From Pirellula sp. (GTDB lineage Bacteria; Planctomycetota; Planctomycetia; Pirellulales; Lacipirellulaceae): DNA of 64,000 nucleotides. Location of the stretch: the NCBI GenBank assembly GCA_013822725.1, contig PNKX01000018.1:52354-116353 (forward strand). The letters run 5' to 3'. Position 1 is the stretch's first letter. Each line of letters begins with the position of its first letter. The notes under the pieces were generated by a model that had not been told where the DNA came from, made no database searches, and worked only from the letters and a program-made list of their open reading frames with translations. Made by a program: the position numbers and the translations under genes. Below, in pieces: positions 37,246 through 46,472 of the stretch.

Positions 37246-37773
37246 GTGCTCCGCTGCCGTCGTCGTGATCTGGCCGCGTGGGACGAGCTCGTCGCCAGCT
37301 GGAACGATCGACTCCACTACTTTCTCCGCCGGCTGATCGACCACGAGCAGGACGCGGCTAACGTGCTGCAAGAAGTCTGGCTCGGCGCCTTCCGCAACAT
37401 CGGCAACCTCAAACAAGACGCCCGCCTCGCCCCTTGGCTCTACACCATCGCCCGCCGCGCCGCGATGAACCACTACCGCGGCCGCTACGCCCATCGCGAA
37501 GCGGCCGCCGTCGACATTGAATCACACGAACCGACCAGCGACCGCGACGAGCAACTCGACGTCGACAACGCCGAGCAGATTCATTTTGGACTCGGCCGCC
37601 TCCCGCTCCCCGAGCGTGAAATCCTCACGCTCTATTTTCTCGACGACCTCGCCGTCGCCGAAATCGCCGCCGTGCTTGAGATTCCCGCCGGGACCGTGAA
37701 GTCGCGACTGTCGAAAGCGCGCTCGTCGCTCCGCCGCATTCTCGATGAGGAGGCCGCACGTCATGAACGGTAA
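37246..37773 (+). CDS. ECF-type RNA polymerase sigma factor (start uncertain)
   Basis: A 175-residue minimum product with sigma region 2 (LIDHEQDAANVLQEVWLGAF) and region 4 (LPLPEREILTLYFLDDLAVA, then EIPAGTVKSRLSKARSSLRR). The family's usual N-terminus continues upstream in frame (ERTSQQIRDELLVLR). That stretch begins at an ATC codon at 37207, exactly eight bases after GGAGG (37194-37198), and no ATG is available. The real start may therefore be the ATC, or a mutated or miscalled ATG; GTG 37246 is only the first standard start. It overlaps the following membrane-protein gene by 11 bases and probably controls envelope genes. Confidence 0.85.
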   Translation: MLRCRRRDLAAWDELVASWNDRLHYFLRRLIDHEQDAANVLQEVWLGAFRNIGNLKQDARLAPWLYTIARRAAMNHYRGRYAHREAAAVDIESHEPTSDRDEQLDVDNAEQIHFGLGRLPLPEREILTLYFLDDLAVAEIAAVLEIPAGTVKSRLSKARSSLRRILDEEAARHER

Positions 37774-38332
37774 CCCCAACTCGCTCGGCCAGCGTCTGCT
37801 CGCCGTCGAACCTCTTAGCCCCGGCTCCCGCCAACAACTCGAACAGGATCTCTCTCACATGTTCCAACGCGAACTTACGACGACGCGACGCAGCTTCTTC
37901 GGCGTCGTGGCTGCCAGCGCCCTCGTCAGCGGCGGCATCTGCGGCGCGCTCGCCCTGACCGAACCCGACCTCCCGACGCTCCCGCGCATTGCGCTGGTCG
38001 TCGGCTCGCTCTTCGGTCTCGCTTGGGCCGTCGTCGCTGCTCGCATCTGTTGGCGCGGCGCGCTCGATCTCAAACGCGACGCCCGTCAGATCGCGGCGAT
38101 GGTCTGGACGTTTACCGTGCTGATGATGACTTTCTTTCTCGCCGCCGGGATGACGGCGGACGACCGCCTGCAAGGTTTGCTCCTCATCGCCGGCGGTCTG
38201 CCGTTTCTTATTGGCGCCGGCGTCTATTGGCTGAACTATCGAATCGAGCAGGCGGAGCTCAACACACAGGAAAAATTCCTGCAGCTGGAGCTGCGCCTCG
38301 CTGGTCTGGGAGAGCGATTGGGAGCGGAGTGA
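37763..38332 (+). CDS. Membrane protein coupled to the ECF sigma factor
   Basis: A 189-residue protein with a cytoplasmic N-terminus (LSPGSRQQLEQDLSHMFQRE), four hydrophobic segments (FFGVVAASALVSGGICGALA; IALVVGSLFGLAWAVVAA; MVWTFTVLMMTFFLAAGM; LLLIAGGLPFLIGAGVYWL) and a C-terminal amphipathic helix. The ATG lies inside the sigma-factor gene behind a GAGGAGG site. By position it is a candidate anti-sigma or signal-sensing partner, though no ZAS-type zinc motif is present. Confidence 0.7.
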   Translation: MNGNPNSLGQRLLAVEPLSPGSRQQLEQDLSHMFQRELTTTRRSFFGVVAASALVSGGICGALALTEPDLPTLPRIALVVGSLFGLAWAVVAARICWRGALDLKRDARQIAAMVWTFTVLMMTFFLAAGMTADDRLQGLLLIAGGLPFLIGAGVYWLNYRIEQAELNTQEKFLQLELRLAGLGERLGAE

Positions 38333-39007
38333 ATTAACTAGGCGTCGGGCGACTGCAAACGAATTGTGTCGCGATGACGCTTGCTGTCTCGAATCGATTT
38401 TTGGCGACAGCATGGCAACGTCGTAAGTTGTGGTGTGAACTGCAGTTGTGATGTCTGTCGTTGGTGGTTGTGTCGTCTTTGTCGTTATTGATGAAGCACC
38501 CGCGAGCGATCTGTCGCCAATGCGATTTTTCGCGACAGAAGTCGCAAACCGTTTTACCGCCGTCAGTTAGGGTAAATCAGTCGATGACGGCAACGACGAC
38601 ACCTATATTAATGTCGTGAGCTCGCGGTCGACTCTGATGCTGGGCTGATCGGCGCCAAGTCTTTTGGTCCAAGTTGCGACAGCGCGCGGCGAGGCGCAGT
38701 TTCTGTGGAATCGGCTTGCCAAAGAACGGTTCGGCGCAGCATCGCCCCGGCTAATCGCACCATAGCAAATAGTAGGACAAATGTGGGAAACTATTCTTGG
38801 CCACCCCTGGGCTAGAGGGCGTTACAAATCGTTATCTCGATTTCAGCCCTCGGCTTCGCTGGGGGGGAGCGCTACGCAGGACGAAGTCTATCGGCATGGT
38901 GACCGACCCCCCGGCGGAGCCGGGGGCTACAAGTGGAACTGAGCGCTCTTGTCGGCGCAGTTGTTAACAACTGCTGTGGCGCGTAATCAATCATTTGAGG
39001 AGATGCG
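38333..39007. other. Long intergenic region with a palindromic repeat
   Basis: 675 bases with no gene. The phrase CGATTTTT followed by GCGACAG occurs twice (about 38395 and 38522). A boilerplate repeat at about 38843-38930 ends in the palindrome CCCCCGGC-GGA-GCCGGGGG (38908-38926). The last ~60 bases are the leader of the DUF1254 gene, with GGAG just before the ATG. Confidence 0.5.
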
Positions 39008-40048
39008 ATGAACAGCTTTGCCAGGTCACTCTCAGTGTTTCTTGCCCTCGCCGCATCCTTCCCGCTTCATGCTCAATCGACGGCGACGGACGAACCAATT
39101 CACGTCACTGTCGACAACTTCAATCGCGCTGAAACGGACATGTACTTCGCCCGCTTTGTGAAAGATGGGGGCTTCGGTAAGTTCAGCCATGAGCGCGAAC
39201 TCGCCTCGATCGACGATCAAACGGTCGTGCGGCTCAATCGCGACACGCTTTATTCCTTCGGCGTCTTCGATCTGACCGCCGGAGCGGTGACGGTGACGCT
39301 GCCGGAGGTCGGCAAGCGGTTCATGTCGCTGCAGGTCATTAACGAAGACCAGTACGCCAACGACGTCTACTACGCGCCGGGCAAGTTCACGATCACGCAG
39401 GAATCCGCCGGTACGCCCTACGCCGCCTTGGCGGTGCGGACGTTCGTCAATCCGAACGATCCCGCCGACGTGAAGACTGTCCACGAGCTGCAAGATGCGA
39501 TCAAGGTCGAGCAGAAGTCGCCGGGCGAGTTTCACGCTCCTGCTTGGGACGCAGAATCGCAAACGAAGATCCGCAACGCGCTCATCAATCTGGCCGAGGC
39601 CAACGGGGGAATCGACTCCGCGCGTATGTTCGGCCGCAAGGACCAAGTCGATCCGATTCAACATCTCATCGGCTCAGCCGCCGGGTGGGGGGGCAACCCG
39701 GCGGCGGCAGCGACTTACTTCGGCGTCGTACCGCCGCTGAACGACGGCAAGACGGTCTATCGGCTCACGGTGAAAGACGTGCCGGTTGACGGCTTCTGGT
39801 CGATCAGCGTTTACAACGCCGAAGGGTACTTTGTGAAGAACGCCCAGAACGCTTACACGTTGAACAACATCACGGCGAAGCCCAACGCCGACGGCTCGTA
39901 CACGATTCAATTCGGTGGCTGCGACGGAAAGACGGCGAACTGTTTGCCGATCATGCCGGGATGGAACTATTTGGTGCGGCTCTATAGGCCGCGGGCTGAG
40001 ATTCTGGAGGGGAAGTGGACGTTTCCGGCGGCGGAGGCGGTGAAGTAA
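39008..40048 (+). CDS. DUF1254/DUF1214-family exported protein
   Basis: A 346-residue protein with a signal peptide (FLALAASFPLHAQS). The DUF1254 part has NRAETDMYFARFVKD, RLNRDTLYSFGVFDL and FMSLQVINEDQY. The DUF1214 part contains GFWSISVYNAEGYFVKN and ends PGWNYLVRLYRPRAEILEGK with WTFP. The family is widespread and periplasmic, without a firmly established function. A GAGGAG ribosome site precedes the ATG. No operon partners are evident. Confidence 0.88.
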   Translation: MNSFARSLSVFLALAASFPLHAQSTATDEPIHVTVDNFNRAETDMYFARFVKDGGFGKFSHERELASIDDQTVVRLNRDTLYSFGVFDLTAGAVTVTLPEVGKRFMSLQVINEDQYANDVYYAPGKFTITQESAGTPYAALAVRTFVNPNDPADVKTVHELQDAIKVEQKSPGEFHAPAWDAESQTKIRNALINLAEANGGIDSARMFGRKDQVDPIQHLIGSAAGWGGNPAAAATYFGVVPPLNDGKTVYRLTVKDVPVDGFWSISVYNAEGYFVKNAQNAYTLNNITAKPNADGSYTIQFGGCDGKTANCLPIMPGWNYLVRLYRPRAEILEGKWTFPAAEAVK

Positions 40049-40061
40049 GGTGGCCGTGCAT

Positions 40062-40238
40062 GAGCCCCGCGAGGGGCGGCATTGAATAGCCAGGGGCGTG
40101 AGCCCCTGGAGCAAGCACGGTAAGCGCGCTTGAGCCCCGGAGGGGCGACACCCTATTCAGATGCGACGCTAGGATTTCTTTCGCCCCTCTGGGGCTTTGG
40201 ATTTCGTTCGGGCCGTTACCAGGGGCTGACGCCCCTGG
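40062..40238. repeat. Cluster of GC-rich palindromic repeats
   Basis: At least five hairpins in under 180 bases, including CCAGGGGC-GTGA-GCCCCTGG (40090-40109), CCAGGGGC-TGAC-GCCCCTGG (40219-40238) and several GCCCC/GGGGC pairs. It lies between convergent genes, where it could stop transcription from both sides. Probably a REP-like family. Confidence 0.65.
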
Positions 40239-40345
40239 CTATTATCTGCCGCTCCTTCGGACCTAAGTCACTCAACGACTACACGGCGCTCTTGGCGTCC
40301 CTGGCGGTTCGTCTTTTGGCGGGGCTGTCGGGTCGAAAGCCCGAC

Positions 40346-40903
40346 CTACTGGTGCCAAATCGAGTCTGGGGTCGTGGCGCCGCTCAGGGCGCGGGCGATG
40401 AGGGCGGTGCGCTCGAGGGCATCGCGCAGCGGCGCGGCCCAAGGGCCTTGTTGCGCGCGCTCCCAGGCGGCTCGGGCCATCTCAATCGATGGATCGTCGC
40501 CGGCGGCGAGCGGGTCGGTGGGGAGTCGATCGTAGTACGAACGGAACATCGTCGTCGACGCGAAGAACGTGCGGAGTCCGACTTGGTCGGCGAGCGCCGC
40601 TTGCAGCCGCAGGCAGGCGTGTTCGTGGACGCGCTTGGCCGGATTGAAGTTGTCGAGCCCCCAGTCTGGTTTCTGCAAACTCTCGGGCCCCTCGCAGAGA
40701 GCGTGGCAAACTTCGTGAAGAATCATCTGAGCCAGCGAGTCGTCGGGATCGAGCGTCTCGGGCGTGCCGATCGTCAGGACGCCGTCGCCGTTCCAGGAGG
40801 CGTTGACTTCGGCGCTGCGCTCGATGCGGATTCCCAGCTGCGCCGCCGCGTGGGTCCAGACGAGCGCGAGGGGATCGGCGTAGGTTTTCTCGATGTTTCG
40901 CAC
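40346..40903 (-). CDS. Small metallopeptidase-like protein (HEVCH motif)
   Basis: A 185-residue protein with a central zinc-binding motif (MILHEVCHALCEGPESL), a later His/Glu-containing helix (RVHEHACLRLQAALADQ) and a helical C-terminus. It resembles small zincin-like proteins of unknown substrate found in planctomycetes. There is no signal peptide, so it is probably cytoplasmic. The start at 40903 is the first ATG; no neighbour suggests a pathway. Confidence 0.65.
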   Translation of the reverse strand: MRNIEKTYADPLALVWTHAAAQLGIRIERSAEVNASWNGDGVLTIGTPETLDPDDSLAQMILHEVCHALCEGPESLQKPDWGLDNFNPAKRVHEHACLRLQAALADQVGLRTFFASTTMFRSYYDRLPTDPLAAGDDPSIEMARAAWERAQQGPWAAPLRDALERTALIARALSGATTPDSIWHQ

Positions 40904-41143
40904 AGGAGTCGGCGTTCGGGGCTCGCGGGAGTTCTCGGCACGAGCATGCAGTTTAGGCCGAACGAGCCGCCGACGACAGTTGGGACTCGCAAGTGGTCGC
41001 CGCAGGAGTGTAAACTGCGACGGGCGCCAAGCCTGCCGCCGGTTCGCGCATCAGGTCGACTCCCAGCAGAAGCCAACCATCGCCCCGCACGCCGCCGTCC
41101 GCGCCGGCCTGCCGCTCGTCGCTAACGGAAAGGCCCTACTGCC

Positions 41144-42463
41144 ATGCTTGCCGACAACCGTCGAAAATTTCTTTCGCGCGTCGCCGCCGCTGGAATGACC
41201 ACGTTCGCGGCGGCCGTCACGACGTCGCAACGCGGCAGGTCTGCCGAAAACGCGACGGCTGAAACCCCGCTCCCCTCGAAGCCGACGTCCTCGGACCCGG
41301 AAGCGTCATGCGAACTGCTGTACACGACGCAAGGCAAGTCGGCGCGCATCGACCTTAACGGCGGCGAGCCGCGCTATTTCGACTTCGCCGTCCCCAATCA
41401 AGCCACCTGGCAGCCGGGCCCGATCCTGCCTAACGGCAAAGGATTGATCTTCCTCAGCATGGAGCCGCGCCGCGACGGCGACGGCAAGTCGTTCGATAAA
41501 TACTACACGCAAACGCCGACGCATCTCTGGCTCTACGATCTGAGGACCAGCGACCTGCGCGAGCTCTGCACTAAGGACCGTCCCGCGCCGTTTATCACGC
41601 CAGCGTTGCTAGTCAGCGACGAACGCATGCTGATTCAGGTGGTGCGCGACGGGGTCGGGCAAATCTACAGCGTCAATCTCGACGGCTCCGACGCGCGCGA
41701 ATTCACGCGTGCAGGGGAAGGCTTGCCGTATGGGCTCAGCCTCCGTCCCGACGGACAGCGCGTCGCGTTCCATCTGGCGAGCCCCGCCGGCTACCAGGTT
41801 TGGACCTCCGACCTCGACGGCCAAGATCGTCGACTCGTCGCCGCCGATCCCGCTCACCTCTACTTCGGCACGAGTTGGTCGCCCGACGGCAAGTCGATCT
41901 TGTTCGTGGATTGCCACTATCATGACGATCCGGGGCACGACTGGGCCGACGTCTGCGTCGGGACCGAGGACGGAACTCCTCACCGCGTCCTTACCAAAGA
42001 TCAATCGATGTGGTTTGCGGCGACGTACGGTAATCTCGAAACGCGCGGCGGCGGTTCGAACCTGCCGGCATGGACTAGCGACGGCCAGATACTTTTCCCG
42101 CGCCGTCTTCCCGATTCGAAAGTCGCGTGGGAGTTCCAACCGCAACGCCCCGACGTCGATCATTTCAATCGCGACTTCAAACCGGAGCTGGCGCGAGGGG
42201 GCACGGAGATCTGCCGTCTCGACCCGCGCGACGGCTCGTGCGAACCACTGCTGCGCAATGAACCGGGCGTGTGGGATTTTCGGGCGACGGAGTCACCCGA
42301 TGGACGCTGGATCGCCTTCTGCCGCGCGAAGACTGGCGAGGCGCCGGCGCTGTGGGTGATGAACTCCGACGGGGGCGAGGCGCGGCGGCTGACGCGAGGG
42401 TGGGAAGATCGGGGGGCTGATCATCCGCGCTGGCTGGTGAAAGATGTGTCGCCGGACGGCTGA
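41144..42463 (+). CDS. Tat-exported TolB/PD40-type beta-propeller protein (oligogalacturonate-lyase-like fold)
   Basis: A 439-residue protein with a twin-arginine signal (NRRKFLSRVAAAGMTTFAAA). A propeller follows, with repeats such as LPYGLSLRPDGQRVAFHLAS, GTSWSPDGKSILFVDCHYHD and FRATESPDGRWIAFCRAKTG. A His-rich turn (HYHDDPGHDW) could bind metal, as in oligogalacturonate lyase-like propellers, but the family assignment is uncertain. It is probably periplasmic. It is not clearly in an operon. Confidence 0.75.
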   Translation: MLADNRRKFLSRVAAAGMTTFAAAVTTSQRGRSAENATAETPLPSKPTSSDPEASCELLYTTQGKSARIDLNGGEPRYFDFAVPNQATWQPGPILPNGKGLIFLSMEPRRDGDGKSFDKYYTQTPTHLWLYDLRTSDLRELCTKDRPAPFITPALLVSDERMLIQVVRDGVGQIYSVNLDGSDAREFTRAGEGLPYGLSLRPDGQRVAFHLASPAGYQVWTSDLDGQDRRLVAADPAHLYFGTSWSPDGKSILFVDCHYHDDPGHDWADVCVGTEDGTPHRVLTKDQSMWFAATYGNLETRGGGSNLPAWTSDGQILFPRRLPDSKVAWEFQPQRPDVDHFNRDFKPELARGGTEICRLDPRDGSCEPLLRNEPGVWDFRATESPDGRWIAFCRAKTGEAPALWVMNSDGGEARRLTRGWEDRGADHPRWLVKDVSPDG

Positions 42464-42535
42464 CGTGATTGAGAGTGGGCATATTCGCCTCCCCGGTAGC
42501 CGCTTGAGGCGGCAACCGGGGTTACCCGCTAACCG

Positions 42536-43264
42536 CTAAACCAAGACGGTGTTGCGAACAACAGGAAATTCATCCCAGGTTCTACCATCGAGTTGACGCC
42601 CCGATTTCTTCTTATTGAACCCACCCCACTGCTTAAAGAAGAACGGAACGCGAGCAGCCTTACACTGTTTGCGAATACTGACCACCCAATTTCGCAAACA
42701 GGGACGCGCGCCTGGACCTGATTCTCCGCCCACGATCGCCCAGTCGATGTCGGTTAGGTTCAGTTCTTCAAGCGGGCCTAAGAGCGGCTCCAACGACAGG
42801 AACTTCACTGCCGCCGAAGTACTGCGAAGATGGTCAATCCTGAACGTGTATTCCTTGCTTTCAACGCTTACGCCCATCCAAACATTGGGCGGCCAATCAA
42901 GGAAAGGGCTCAATCGTTCCAGACGCGAAGACCGCTTAGTGAGCACTTGAAACTGATGCCAGTGCGCTTCACGCATGACTGAAAAGACTTGCTCTATATA
43001 CTCCGTTGGAACGTCCTTATGGAATAAGTCGCTCATTGAGTTGACGAAAACTCTCTTCGGAGATTTCCATTCCAATGGACGCCGCAACATGTGTGGCTGT
43101 AACGTCAGTTCAAAACCATTGGCGTAGTTCGAATTCCCCATGCCCTTTAGTCGCTTCGCCATACGCTCGGCATAGCAGTGGGCGCACCCTGGGCTGATCT
43201 TGCTGCACCCAGTTACTGGATTCCAAGTGGCTTCCGTCCATTCGATCGAGGAGTTGTCAGCCAT
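42536..43264 (-). CDS. Phage Gp37/Gp68-family (DUF5131) three-Cys-motif protein
   Basis: A 242-residue protein with the family's N-terminal signature: [20 protein letters not shown], then [13 protein letters not shown], giving Cys-x6-Cys-x2-Cys, which is related to radical-SAM cluster motifs. It continues with [26 protein letters not shown] and [13 protein letters not shown], and ends [15 protein letters not shown] and FFFKQWGG. The family is carried by phages and scattered in bacteria; its biochemical role is not established to my knowledge. ATG 43264 lies behind GGAAGGG and overlaps the stop of the TcmP gene, so the two are coupled. Confidence 0.85.
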   Translation of the reverse strand: MADNSSIEWTEATWNPVTGCSKISPGCAHCYAERMAKRLKGMGNSNYANGFELTLQPHMLRRPLEWKSPKRVFVNSMSDLFHKDVPTEYIEQVFSVMREAHWHQFQVLTKRSSRLERLSPFLDWPPNVWMGVSVESKEYTFRIDHLRSTSAAVKFLSLEPLLGPLEELNLTDIDWAIVGGESGPGARPCLRNWVVSIRKQCKAARVPFFFKQWGGFNKKKSGRQLDGRTWDEFPVVRNTVLV

Positions 43265-44105
43265 TTGCGGCCCTTCCAGCATGCTTCTTAAAAATCTGTT
43301 CTACGATATCGTGTCCCGTCGCGTTGGGCGAGGCAAAGAACAGGTAATAGACGACGGCCCCCGATGAGTTACACATCGGAATTGGATCCGGAACATAACG
43401 GAATCCGGCTACGTTGCGAAGCCGATCTTTGAATGCCTGAGCGATGCGTTGGTTGCTAGCTTTCTCCTCAAAGAAGCCTCCTTCGTCGAGCAAGCTCTTT
43501 TGCTCCTTCTTGTAGGCCGCATCACGCCAAGATTCATCCCCCCAAACAGCCGTCATTCGAGCACGTTGTTCGGTAGAAACACGTTCCGGCGATCGCCAGA
43601 ATACGTTCATGTTGGCGTCCATCATCATGAAGTTGTAGAAAATCTCCACACTCTTCATTCGCCCTGCGGTTTGAAGAACCTGCCAATCAACGCTTAGAGC
43701 ATAGGGATCGAGGAGGCACAATGCACGTGCGAAATCGGAATACTGGCACTTTGGAAATATCTCTTCAAGAAGTACACAATTACAGTCGCCGTGATGCACG
43801 ACAACATCATTGCTTCCGTCTGACAATTCTTGCAATCCTGCAACTCTTGCCGGATTGAGGTCGATGAAGTGGTACTCCGAAAACCTCGGTTCAATATTCA
43901 ACGCATTTAAGGGGCTTCCAGAAACGAACTCACCTGATCTCTTTGAGACGTGAAACCCAGCCCCTGCAAAAGCGTCGATGTACAGATAGCGAGAAATCGA
44001 TTTTTGCTTTGACAGAATCTTCGAGTATGCAGATGCATAGTCGCGAACGATTTCGAGTTTTACCTCAGACCAGAATCCGATCTCATCAATCTTGGGGGTC
44101 GACAC
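43257..44105 (-). CDS. Three-Cys-motif partner protein TcmP
   Basis: A 282-residue protein matching the TcmP family: a start like [20 protein letters not shown], then [20 protein letters not shown] (a methyltransferase-like glycine-rich loop), [27 protein letters not shown] and [18 protein letters not shown]. It always occurs beside a Gp37/Gp68-type three-Cys protein, as here. The fold suggests an SAM-dependent methyltransferase-like partner. The pair is sporadic and probably mobile. Its AT content looks higher than neighbouring genes, in line with transfer. Confidence 0.85.
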   Translation of the reverse strand: MSTPKIDEIGFWSEVKLEIVRDYASAYSKILSKQKSISRYLYIDAFAGAGFHVSKRSGEFVSGSPLNALNIEPRFSEYHFIDLNPARVAGLQELSDGSNDVVVHHGDCNCVLLEEIFPKCQYSDFARALCLLDPYALSVDWQVLQTAGRMKSVEIFYNFMMMDANMNVFWRSPERVSTEQRARMTAVWGDESWRDAAYKKEQKSLLDEGGFFEEKASNQRIAQAFKDRLRNVAGFRYVPDPIPMCNSSGAVVYYLFFASPNATGHDIVEQIFKKHAGRAANG

Positions 44106-44207
44106 CTAAGCCTCCGCATCTGAGTCGTGATGCACTGGAATAGCTTAAGTGTACGGATGGATAGAAAAAACTCTAGTCTTATTTTGGACAATACGAGACA
44201 TCTATAA

Positions 44208-45227
44208 TTACTTCCCAACCCGCACAATCTTCTTCCCAAAATTCTCCCCGCGCAGCACCCCAATCAACTCCCGCGGCGCGTTCTCCAGCCCTTCGCTCAC
44301 GTCTTCCTTGTACTTGATCCGCCCCTCGCGCACCCAGCCGCCCACTTCCTCCAAGAATTGCGGGTACTGCGCTGCGAAGTCGCTCACGATGAAGCCGCGG
44401 AACGTGAACCGTTTCGTCAGGATGCCGTGCATCAGTTGCGGCAGGCGGTCGGGGCCGGGGGGGAGGTCGGTATCGTTGTAGTGGGCGATCAGACCGCAGA
44501 CGGGGATGCGGGCGAAGTTGTTCAGCAGCGGGAAGACCGCGGTGAAGACTTCGCCGCCGACGTTTTCGAAGTAGACGTCGACGCCGTCGGGGCAGGTTGC
44601 CTTCAGTTGGGCGGCGAAGTCGGGGGCGCGGTGATCGAGGCAATCGTCGAACCCAAGTTCTTCTTTCACGTAACGGCACTTCTCGGCGCCGCCGGCGACG
44701 CCGATCACGCGGCAACCTTTCAGTTTGCCGATCTGGCCGACGACGGAGCCGACCGCTCCAGAGGCGGCGGCGACGACGAGCGTTTCGCCCGGTTTTGGTT
44801 GGCCGATGTTCATCAGGCCCGTGTAGGCGGTGAGGCCCGGCATGCCGAGGAGGCCGAGGGCGTAGGAGATGGGGCCGAGCGACGGGTCGATCTCTTGGAG
44901 GCCGTCGCCGTCACTGAGGGCGTATTCTTGCCAGCCGATCGGGGCGAGGACGATCTCGCCGACGCGATGGTCGGGGTGATTCGACTCGACGACCTCGGCG
45001 ACCACTTGCCCCCCCATGACGCCGCCAACCTCGACGGGCGAGGCGTACGACTTCCCCTCGTTCATCCGGCCGCGCATGTAGGGGTCGAGCGAGAGGTAGA
45101 TGCTGCGGAGCAGGAGTTGGCCCGGGGCAGGGGAGGGGAGTTCGGTTTCGACGAGACGGAAGTTTTCCGCCGTCGGTTCGCCGTGGGGGCGGGAGGCGAG
45201 GAGGATCTGGCGGTTTTTGGTGGGCAT
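44208..45227 (-). CDS. NADP-dependent MDR oxidoreductase (CurA/leukotriene-B4-dehydrogenase-like)
   Basis: A 339-residue zinc-independent medium-chain reductase, the family's normal length. Motifs: LSLDPYMRGRMNEGKSY, VMGGQVVAEVVES, GMPGLTAYTGL, the nucleotide-binding AAASGAVGSVVGQIGKLKGC, then DVYFENVGGEVFTAV and GLIAHYN. The family reduces the C=C bond of alpha,beta-unsaturated ketones and aldehydes with NADPH in the cytoplasm. Single gene; no regulation visible. Confidence 0.93.
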   Translation of the reverse strand: MPTKNRQILLASRPHGEPTAENFRLVETELPSPAPGQLLLRSIYLSLDPYMRGRMNEGKSYASPVEVGGVMGGQVVAEVVESNHPDHRVGEIVLAPIGWQEYALSDGDGLQEIDPSLGPISYALGLLGMPGLTAYTGLMNIGQPKPGETLVVAAASGAVGSVVGQIGKLKGCRVIGVAGGAEKCRYVKEELGFDDCLDHRAPDFAAQLKATCPDGVDVYFENVGGEVFTAVFPLLNNFARIPVCGLIAHYNDTDLPPGPDRLPQLMHGILTKRFTFRGFIVSDFAAQYPQFLEEVGGWVREGRIKYKEDVSEGLENAPRELIGVLRGENFGKKIVRVGK

Positions 45228-45310
45228 GGCGAGTGGGCGGTGGGCAGTTGCTGGATGCTGGTTACTAGATGCTTGAAGCTGGATACTAGTGGTGGCTTGA
45301 GCGAGGTCGC

Positions 45311-45405
45311 GTCATTCTGAGCCCTTCGATACCCTCAGGGTAAACTCAGCGAAGAATCTGGGAGCTCGGTGGAGATGCTAGATCCTTCGCTGCGCTCAGG
45401 ATGAC
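45311..45405. repeat. Inverted-repeat element (GTCATTCTGAG type)
   Basis: Outer arms GTCATTCTGAG and CTCAGGATGAC (one mismatch) and inner arms CAGCGAAGAATCT and AGATCCTTCGCTG (imperfect) make a ~95-bp palindromic element, a common kind of dispersed repeat. Confidence 0.6.
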
Positions 45406-45468
45406 GGACGCGGGGCTTCACGGTTGGCGGCTCACGGTTGTGAAGTGTACCTGAATATGAGCTTAAAA

Positions 45469-45509
45469 CGAAAACGCCGCTGGGGACATTTTCCCAAGCG
45501 GCGTTTTCG
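45469..45509. terminator. Strong hairpin, probably a bidirectional terminator
   Basis: 13-bp perfect stem (CGAAAACGCCGCT / AGCGGCGTTTTCG) with a 15-base loop. A-rich and T-rich sides give an intrinsic-terminator look on both strands. Confidence 0.6.
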
Positions 45510-45675
45510 TGTCGGCCCAACCTAGCGGGTCGCGTGGAGTTGATGGCCGCGCGACCGTGTCGTTCAAGTTTTCAATTCTTCGATGCGTTCCGGTTGCTCG
45601 TCATGCTGCTTGTTGCTTAGGCTCTTCCCGATTCGTCGACGCCTGTCCGCGTCGGCCTGAGGACATCCCGCGTCA

Positions 45676-45969
45676 CTATCCTGTCACCCGCCGCCGTGAC
45701 TTGCGACCGGCGCCAGGCGCTCCCCACTCCTTCGTGAGACTTTCGAACACTTCGGGGGTCTCGTAACGGACGACTCCCTTTCCCTCGGGCATCGGGCCGA
45801 TCAACCCGCGAAAGACCGGCATGCCGCGAAGGGTGAGGTCGGTGCTGCAATCATCGATCCCGATTTGGGTGTGCATCCGCAGGACCGCGTCTTGGTGTTC
45901 GTAGTCGCGGGCGCGGAGTTCGCCGTTTTTGCCGCGCGTGACGATTCGGTAAGTTTTATCCTTCGCCAT
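45676..45969 (-). CDS. Conserved-looking small hypothetical protein
   Basis: A 97-residue protein starting MAKDKTYRIVTRGKNGELRA, rich in charged residues, ending with a basic tail (GAGRKSRRRVTG). The segment LTLRGMPVFRGLIGPMPEG has the look of a compact folded core. ATG 45969 is preferred to the longer frame, whose extra residues are low-quality. No motif recognised. Confidence 0.55.
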   Translation of the reverse strand: MAKDKTYRIVTRGKNGELRARDYEHQDAVLRMHTQIGIDDCSTDLTLRGMPVFRGLIGPMPEGKGVVRYETPEVFESLTKEWGAPGAGRKSRRRVTG

Positions 45970-46387
45970 AGGGTGCCACGGGGAGGTGAGAGGGGAGTTG
46001 GTCAGGATACCCCAGCTATCGTCACGTTTTGGAAGCAATGACAAACGTTTTGCCGCGCCAGCGCGCACCAGGCATCTTGCGCGAAACCGCTAGAACTGGC
46101 CCCAGCGTGCGTCGCCGGCGCAATGCGACGCCGAGCCTGCCGACGACGACCGATTTTGCCGGCCGACGCCTGGCGTTCGCCGCGGATCGCAAGGCCTCGG
46201 CAAACGCTAACGTTCGGGGCGAGGCGATTGGTTGCGGCGCCTCAAGCCCCGGCGGGGTCTGCTCGTCGCGGCTGGGCGAGCCTGAGGCCGATACAGAAAT
46301 CGGCGCCGCGACGGCCGAAAAGCGGGCCGCCGCCGGGTCGTCATTGCCGACCAGCGCCGGCGCAGCTAAATTTAGAAATCTTCCGCT
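45970..46387. other. GC-rich intergenic region upstream of tRNA-Ser
   Basis: 418 bases. Overlapping frames on both strands are open because of high GC but lack start signals, so nothing is called. The last ~40 bases are the tRNA leader. Confidence 0.4.
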
Positions 46388-46470
46388 GGAGGGTAAGCGA
46401 ATTGGCCAGCAGCCTGACTCGAAATCAGGTGCCCAGAAATGGGTTGGGGGTTCGAATCCCCTGCCCTCCG
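46388..46470 (+). tRNA. tRNA-Ser, anticodon CGA
   Basis: 83 bases: acceptor GGAGGGT/GCCCTCC, anticodon stem CCTGA/TCAGG around loop CTCGAAA (anticodon CGA), a long variable arm (CCCA-GAAA-TGGG) typical of serine tRNAs, T arm GGGGG-TTCGAAT-CCCCT, discriminator G. It reads UCG codons. An integrase gene ends three bases beyond its 3' end. Confidence 0.95.
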
Positions 46471-46472
46471 CT

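Larger units (their letters stand above)
45228..45675. other. Intergenic region with inverted repeat and terminator
   Basis: 448 bases without a gene. It holds the inverted repeat at 45311-45405 and the terminator-like hairpin at 45469-45509. Confidence 0.5.
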
